This document shows, piece after piece, positions 57,307 through 64,000 of a stretch of 64,000 bases of DNA (the stretch's first letter is position 1; each line of letters starts with the position of its first letter). Location: positions 124,001 to 188,000 of the forward strand of contig NZ_JAIZBH010000001.1 of the NCBI RefSeq assembly GCF_022267375.1, in the 5' to 3' direction. Origin of the DNA: Leptospira sanjuanensis. Its GTDB lineage: Bacteria; Spirochaetota; Leptospiria; Leptospirales; Leptospiraceae. The translations under genes were made by a program, and so were the position numbers. The notes beneath the pieces were generated by a model, which saw only the letters and a list, made by a program, of their open reading frames with translations, did not search any database and had not been told where the DNA came from.

Positions 57307-57540
57307 ATGGAGAGTTCAAAAATAAGTCAGATCAAGCTCGGAATCAAGGATTTTCTTGTCATACTAGGTTTTGTAATTTCGGGCGCAATTCAATACAACA
57401 CGATGTATAAGGATCACGAGATCCGCATCGTGAAAATAGAGACGGAGATGGCGTCGATCGCAAAGGACTTGTCCGAAATCAAAGCCGATGTCAAGGACTT
57501 GATTAAACTTACTTCTTCCAGAGGAAGGAGGTCCGAATGA
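57307..57540 (+). CDS. Small membrane protein with coiled coil, holin/spanin-like
   Basis: 77 aa from the ATG at 57307, with GGGGAAG upstream; the frame extends back through the terminator. One membrane helix (about 14-32, FLVILGFVISGAIQY) is followed by a Lys/Glu coiled coil (IRIVKIETEMASIAKDLSEIKADVKDL). This layout is common in phage lysis cassettes and other bacterial small membrane proteins. Overlaps the next gene by ATGA. Confidence 0.6.
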   Translation: MESSKISQIKLGIKDFLVILGFVISGAIQYNTMYKDHEIRIVKIETEMASIAKDLSEIKADVKDLIKLTSSRGRRSE

Positions 57541-57866
57541 AATTCTTATTTCAGGACGATCGAACCGGAAAACCTTCCGATACGACTCTTCGTACCTGGA
57601 TCGTATTTTTACTTGCGATCTCGTATTTAACCGCTTTGTCCGTATTATCGATCGTTTCGCCGGATTCTTTGAGGCCGCTTCACATGGATCTCATACAATG
57701 GTTGATTCTTTTTTACGGAGCAATGGGAAGTCTTTACTTAGGAAAACGAATCAACGAGGACGTTCATTCCAAAAAAAGAATCCTGGAGGATGTTCTGAAT
57801 TCGTTTCATGAATCCAAAGAAACAAGTTCCTCCGCTAAGTCGGTCTCGGGGAGCAGGCAGTTATGA
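57537..57866 (+). CDS. Two-helix membrane protein, holin-like
   Basis: 109 aa. Two membrane helices (about 21-42 and 52-72) and a hydrophilic, Ser/Lys-rich C-terminus, the usual class II holin layout. Holins form the lesion that lets the endolysin out of the cytoplasm. Assignment is by layout and context, not a recognised family. Overlaps the next gene by ATGA. Confidence 0.6.
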   Translation: MKFLFQDDRTGKPSDTTLRTWIVFLLAISYLTALSVLSIVSPDSLRPLHMDLIQWLILFYGAMGSLYLGKRINEDVHSKKRILEDVLNSFHESKETSSSAKSVSGSRQL

Positions 57867-58036
57867 ATTCTCTGCTACTCTGGTGGAATATCCTCGAATT
57901 CAAAACGAAAGTTTATGCAATTTTAATATTCGGATTCTTGATATGTTCGATCGGAGTAAGGGGAATTTTCGTCCTTAACGAAATCGTTTTCAAAACGGAT
58001 TCTTCGCCTCGTTTGTTAAACGAAGGAGGAAAATAA
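57863..58036 (+). CDS. 57-aa membrane protein of the lysis cassette
   Basis: ATG at 57863 overlapping the previous stop (ATGA). One membrane helix (about 17-35, [18 protein letters not shown]) and a short polar tail. The 3' end carries the AGGAGG that serves the next gene. Could be a third holin subunit, an anti-holin or a spanin part; cannot be told. Confidence 0.6.
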   Translation: MNSLLLWWNILEFKTKVYAILIFGFLICSIGVRGIFVLNEIVFKTDSSPRLLNEGGK

Positions 58037-58605
58037 TGATCGCCCATATTTCTTATCCGATCGCGCCTTGGAATCCCCAACGAAACGATCAAATCACTCC
58101 GCGTTTGTTTTTACGGGATTACCAACAATGTATGGGGAATGTATTTCAAGATTTTATAATATATATGGGTTTGACATACCGGATTCCCGATTTTATCCAT
58201 CTCACGACTTACAACTATTACGCGCTCCTCGAAGATTGGGTAATCAAAAACGGAAGGAATGTGTACGATTCGGCGGATCACGCCGAACATTTCAATCTTC
58301 TGATGGAAACGAACGAAATTCCCTTTCGAATCGTAAAACGAAAAGGAAATAAAAACGAACTTTGCGAATATTTTGAAAACGGAAAGTATCCTTGCGGCCT
58401 TGGAACCTATCTTACGAAAAAGGGACATATCATCCGAGGCATCGGAATCGTAACTACGGGCGATGGGAAGAAATTTTTAAAAGCCTCGGATCCGTACGGA
58501 GTCGGACCTCGATATATCGATCCTTACGGTCACATGATTCAATACGAATTGGATTTTCTATTCGATCTTGGAGTTCCAAGCGCACTGTATCTCGAGAAAA
58601 TTTGA
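58036..58605 (+). CDS. C39-like cysteine peptidase, candidate endolysin
   Basis: 189 aa. The arrangement fits a papain-like C39_2 peptidase: a candidate catalytic Cys in [10 protein letters not shown] (about 30-39), a His in [11 protein letters not shown] (about residue 131) and an Asp in ASDPYG (about 151). GHxxxxxG and DPYG are the usual second and third motifs. No signal peptide, so it needs the holins to reach the wall. Overlapping the third small membrane gene by one base (TAATG), it completes a lysis-type operon. A peptidase acting on peptidoglycan is inference; it might instead cleave another protein. Confidence 0.65.
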   Translation: MIAHISYPIAPWNPQRNDQITPRLFLRDYQQCMGNVFQDFIIYMGLTYRIPDFIHLTTYNYYALLEDWVIKNGRNVYDSADHAEHFNLLMETNEIPFRIVKRKGNKNELCEYFENGKYPCGLGTYLTKKGHIIRGIGIVTTGDGKKFLKASDPYGVGPRYIDPYGHMIQYELDFLFDLGVPSALYLEKI

Positions 58606-58637
58606 GGCAGTATGGGTTGTTTCTTAAATCAAGAATA

Positions 58638-58724
58638 ATGCGAAAACACGTAAACGTTCTTTATTCAGAATCGGAAGTGATCATTATAAATTTTCCACCT
58701 TTTGAAGAAATCGCCGATGGTTAA
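58638..58724 (+). CDS. Possible 28-aa ORF, doubtful
   Basis: ATG at 58638 opens 28 codons (HVNVLYSESEVIIINFPPFEE) after the peptidase gene. No ribosome site, no recognisable feature. Recorded only because it continues a longer open frame. Confidence 0.18.
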   Translation: MRKHVNVLYSESEVIIINFPPFEEIADG

Positions 58725-58832
58725 ACTATCAGGGATTGCGTCTTCCAACATGGAAGGGAGTTTTTTTTGGAAGATCGGAAAAAAAGAACAAGAATCAAAG
58801 TGAGTAGAATTCCTACATCCTGATAGGGATGC

Positions 58833-59040
<208 letters not shown>

Positions 59041-59044
59041 TGAA

Positions 59045-59632
<588 letters not shown>

Positions 59633-59769
59633 GTGTCTTTCCTTCCTTAGATCTAAGGGGTATTGGTTTCAGTGTGTCATGATAAGGCTTAGGAAGGAAA
59701 ATGGAAACTGTTTTTTTAGAGTGCTAAAAACGCGTGAAGTAAAAATCTGGAATCCTTTTCTCAATTTCA

Positions 59770-60708
59770 ATGAACTTAGAACTAAAAGCAGAGGTCGCTG
59801 AAGAATTCTCCGGAAATCGATTGGATCGGTTCCTGAAATTTTCTTTTGGGGACGAAGTATCCCGTGCATCCATCCAAAAATGGATCGAGTCCGGCTATGT
59901 CCGCAATCAGGATCAAAAAATTCACGATAAGAGTTCCTGGAAGGTCAAAACCGGCGAGCAGTATTTCCTTTCCATTCCCCCAAGGCCTCCTCTCAATCTC
60001 GAACCGATCCCGATGGCGTTGCCCGTAATTTTAGAAAGGGAGAATTTTCTCATCATCCACAAACCGCCGGGAATTGCGAGCCACAGCGGACCGGGAGATC
60101 GCTCCCCAAGTTTGGTAAACGGACTGCTTTATCACTTTAAGGAATTGTCCAAGGCTGGGGGAGAAGCGCGACCGGGGATCGTACACCGCTTGGACAAGCC
60201 AACGGAAGGATTGATTCTTATCGCAAAAAACGACCGAGCCCACGGAAAACTTTCCGAGCTTTTCCGAAAGAGGGAAATCGAAAAGAAATACTACGCTTGG
60301 GTCCAAGGACATCCTCCTGAAGAAGAGGGAACCATCGACCTTCCGATCGCAAGACATCCGGTCGAGCGGTTGAAGATGACGATTTCACCCAAAGGAAGAC
60401 GGTCGATAACTCATTACAAAGTTCTAAAGTACATCAATTCGCGTTCGGGAAGAAAATTCAGTTTCGTGGATATCGGTTTGGAAACCGGACGTACACACCA
60501 GATCCGGATTCACTTTCAAAGTCAAAGATGTCCGGTAGTCGGGGACTTGTTGTATTCAAGAGCCGGTTCTCAGTACGAATCCTACGGATTGCAGTTAATT
60601 TCCTACCATCTCAAATTCAAAGATCCGTTTACGGGGGAAAAGATCGAAGCCGATCTGCCCTTGACCGAACGGTTTCTCAGGTTTGAGAAGAATGCTCCGC
60701 TATTCTAA
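59770..60708 (+). CDS. RluA-family rRNA pseudouridine synthase
   Basis: 312 aa. An N-terminal S4 RNA-binding domain (about 10-60, [28 protein letters not shown]) precedes the synthase domain, with catalytic Asp in [15 protein letters not shown] (about 140-154) and GRTHQIRIH further on. RluA, RluC and RluD cannot be told apart confidently by eye; the S4 domain favours RluC/RluD. Its last 32 bases overlap the convergent amidase gene. Confidence 0.93.
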   Translation: MNLELKAEVAEEFSGNRLDRFLKFSFGDEVSRASIQKWIESGYVRNQDQKIHDKSSWKVKTGEQYFLSIPPRPPLNLEPIPMALPVILERENFLIIHKPPGIASHSGPGDRSPSLVNGLLYHFKELSKAGGEARPGIVHRLDKPTEGLILIAKNDRAHGKLSELFRKREIEKKYYAWVQGHPPEEEGTIDLPIARHPVERLKMTISPKGRRSITHYKVLKYINSRSGRKFSFVDIGLETGRTHQIRIHFQSQRCPVVGDLLYSRAGSQYESYGLQLISYHLKFKDPFTGEKIEADLPLTERFLRFEKNAPLF

Positions 60709-61519
60709 GTCGAATTTTACTCTGATCCTTGCGGTCCGGTAAAACGGGAAAGTGTTCTCTGTAATCCAGAATCGTTTTCTTCCGAGCCTTGTAAAAAAGA
60801 ATCGTTTCCGTTTCTTCTCCGGCATCCGCAAAATCTCCGTTAGGCGAAATTGCGAGAGAATGCCCGTTGTGATGAACGCTTTTGTTGTAACCGGCGATTC
60901 CGATTCGATTTACGCCGAAAACGTAGGCTTGGTTTTCGATCGCTCTCGTTTTCAAAATCAATTCCCAATGATGGATACGAGGAATCGGCCAATTCGCGTG
61001 AACGGTAAAAATGTCCGTATCACCGGCGACCCTACGGAAGATTTCCGGAAAACGAATATCATAACAGATAAACGGAGTGATTCTGAAACCGTTCAGATCG
61101 TAACTCACGATTTCGGAGCCGGAGCTGTAGTGACGGTCTTCTCCTCCGAACGTAAACGGATGAATTTTAGAATAACGTAATGCGATTTCTCCGCTTGGAG
61201 CGATCACGCTGACCGTGTTGAACGGTTTCCCTTCGGGGTTTTTTTGAATCCAACCGGCGGAAATATAGGAATTCGCGTTTTTTGCGATTTCTCGGAGAAA
61301 GGTTTCGGTGGGCCCTTCGTTTGATTCCGCAATTCTTTCCGATCTCATCGTAAATCCGGTCGCGAAGGTTTCGGGAAGAAGAATCAAATCCGGTTTTTCA
61401 TTTCTATTTTTTTCAAGCGTAGAATGGATCAGCATTCGAACGTGGTCGTAGTTCGCGTCTTGGTTTTCCCAAGAAAGATCGCATTGTACAAGAGCAACGT
61501 TGAGTTCATCTGGCGTCAA
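60677..61519 (-). CDS. Nitrilase-family amidohydrolase, omega-amidase-like
   Basis: 280 aa. The catalytic triad of the family is present: Glu in [10 protein letters not shown] (about 48), Lys in YSKIHPF (about 116) and Cys in [12 protein letters not shown] (about 152). The NIT2/YafV group with these motif contexts deaminates alpha-ketoglutaramate. Convergent with and overlapping the pseudouridine synthase gene by 32 bases. Confidence 0.9.
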   Translation of the reverse strand: MTPDELNVALVQCDLSWENQDANYDHVRMLIHSTLEKNRNEKPDLILLPETFATGFTMRSERIAESNEGPTETFLREIAKNANSYISAGWIQKNPEGKPFNTVSVIAPSGEIALRYSKIHPFTFGGEDRHYSSGSEIVSYDLNGFRITPFICYDIRFPEIFRRVAGDTDIFTVHANWPIPRIHHWELILKTRAIENQAYVFGVNRIGIAGYNKSVHHNGHSLAISPNGDFADAGEETETILFYKARKKTILDYREHFPVLPDRKDQSKIRLRIAEHSSQT

Positions 61520-61854
<335 letters not shown>

Positions 61855-62600
61855 TCAATTTTTATTCTTCCGAATAAACGGTTTCTTGACAACCTTATGA
61901 AACTGAGGACGAATCGTGATTTCCGTAAAACCTAAATTTACCGGACCGGAAAGCGCGTATTCGAACGCACTGAGAATTTCGGAAACGTTCAGATACGAAT
62001 TCGGATCATCGTCCTTTTCAAAATCCAACCGATCGTAAAAATCCGTGTCCGCAATATCCGGATTGATGCTGATCATTTTGACCCCCGCCTTACGGATTTC
62101 CTCGAATAAATTTAAACCGAAATGACGAAGGCCGGCCTTGGTTCCGGCGTAGGCCGCTCCCCGCACGGATTCTTTCAATGCGGCGATGGAATGGATCTGA
62201 AAAATCCATCCTTGATTTTTCTTTAAATCGCGTAAGAGCAGTTTGGCGATTAAAACCGGGGAAACGAAATTTACGACGAGCATTTCTTCCAATTCCCGAT
62301 AGGCGATCTCTTCGTGAGGAGCAAAGTTTCCCAGACCGGCGTTGTTCACAAGAATTTTCAGGGGCGGTTCCTCTTTTAAAACATTCAATAATTCGAATTC
62401 GATTTTTTTCGTATCCGAAAGATCCAACCTTAGGTGACGATAAAGCTTTGATTCTTTCAAAAGGGAAGAATCCGGTTCTGTTCTCGCGATTCCGACGACT
62501 TTGTAACCTTTATCGATTAGAAATTCGGAGATCGATTTTCCGATTCCTTTGGATGAACCGGTTACGATCGCCAAAGAGCCGTTTGGCGCTTTATCGGTTT

Positions 62601-62604
<4 letters not shown>
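61855..62604 (-). CDS. Short-chain dehydrogenase/reductase
   Basis: 249 aa. The NAD(P)-binding TGSSKGIG (about 16-23) and NNAG (about 87-90) motifs, the catalytic Ser in IHSIAAL and YxxxK in YAGTKAG (about 150-156) make a complete classical SDR active site. Substrate unknown. The start overlaps the preceding radical SAM gene stop by ATGA, implying one operon. Confidence 0.92.
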
Positions 62605-63609
<1,005 letters not shown>

Positions 63610-63638
<29 letters not shown>

Positions 63639-64000
63639 TCAGTCCCTTCTTTCCTTCTTCTCTCGTTTTGACCCGCGTTTGGTCCGCATCTAAAATCCCG
63701 TTCGTGTTTTTCAAAAAAGCGAGTCCCGGTTCGCAGGAATTACCGGTCCTAATTTTATAACCGATCATCCAATTTTTCAACTGAATCGCCTCCGTTTCGG
63801 ATAAACGAAGCATGTCGCTGATTTCGTTGAATGCGAAATTCTCTTCCGGTTGTAAACGGACTTCTTCGCTTGCGTAAACCGGAATGGAAAGAATCGTTTG
63901 AACCTTCGGGATCGATTCCGCGATCAATTTCGAAATTCGATCCGTAACCGCAAGTTCTTTGAAAGATTCAAATTTTGTAAAGTGATCGGAAACGGTTTTT
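63610..64000 (-). CDS. Unknown protein, 5' partial
   Basis: The frame is open from the right window edge to 63610 (about 130 aa seen). It shows a helical sequence with SKLIAESIPKVQTILSIPV and a basic C-terminus (LNALRKFYQF). Not recognised. Its end overlaps the start of the radical SAM gene, so it is the first visible gene of that operon. Confidence 0.7.

Overview
The window looks like a chromosomal segment of a pathogenic-clade Leptospira (spirochaete). The evidence is a close match to the Leptospira lipoprotein Loa22 (59045-59632), spirochaete-style lipoproteins, a lone 5S rRNA gene not linked to 16S/23S, split nuo genes, many signalling proteins (GAF, PilZ, HD-GYP-like, class III cyclase, PP2C/SpoIIE), and AT-leaning DNA rich in GAA/TTC runs. 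Both ends cut genes: rsgA on the left lacks its N-terminus, and a minus-strand gene of unknown function on the right lacks its 5' end.

Layout. 1-8.5 kb: rsgA, a degenerate HD-GYP protein, then three envelope lipoproteins (FecR, PEGA, TPR/propeller). 8.6-13.6 kb: trmB, a metallo-beta-lactamase-fold hydrolase, a PilZ protein, an HExxH protein, then the minus-strand cluster PP2C-tilS-engB, in which tilS is split by a frameshift in an A10 run. 15.8-22.6 kb: a GAF-GAF sigma-54 activator, a structured RNA candidate, a DUF3095 protein, a SET-domain protein, an ABC exporter and an ACT protein. 22.8-29.5 kb: a tandem pair of degenerate HD-GYP paralogues, aroC, nuoG-nuoI. 29.6-34.1 kb: orphan DUF433, an ECF sigma/FecR-like anti-sigma pair, and tmRNA (ssrA). 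34.3-42.8 kb: a DsbA-like protein, an adenylate cyclase with an SRPBCC domain, an AvtA-like aminotransferase, a large membrane protein and an FG-GAP lipoprotein. 42.8-49.2 kb: 5S rRNA and the conserved rpmH-rnpA-yidD-yidC-jag-mnmE cluster (without dnaA), then malic enzyme. 49.5-53.1 kb: a lineage-specific protein and fumC.

53.1-59.0 kb is a compact prophage-like island between the fumC terminator and loa22. A leftward operon encodes a Cro-like protein, small proteins, a Mu Gam-like protein, a DUF1353 protein and a small membrane protein. A cI-like repressor is divergent to it. Rightward are an excisionase-like HTH protein and a likely lysis cassette: three small membrane proteins followed by a C39-like cysteine peptidase. 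A hairpin-rich leader ending in a strong terminator sits 10 bases upstream of the cassette's first start codon. No integrase, transposase, terminase or capsid gene is present, so this is a remnant or a domesticated module. 59.0-64 kb: loa22, an RluA-type pseudouridine synthase, a nitrilase-family amidase, a short-chain dehydrogenase and a spore-photoproduct-lyase-like radical SAM protein.

The points most worth a second look are the tilS frameshift, the missing canonical start codon of rnpA, three HD-GYP proteins that have lost metal ligands, the terminator-fronted lysis cassette with its repeated GGCGGG-N6-CCCGCC hairpins, and the 12-bp-closed structured RNA at 17970-18116. All identifications are from reading the sequence; no database search was run.
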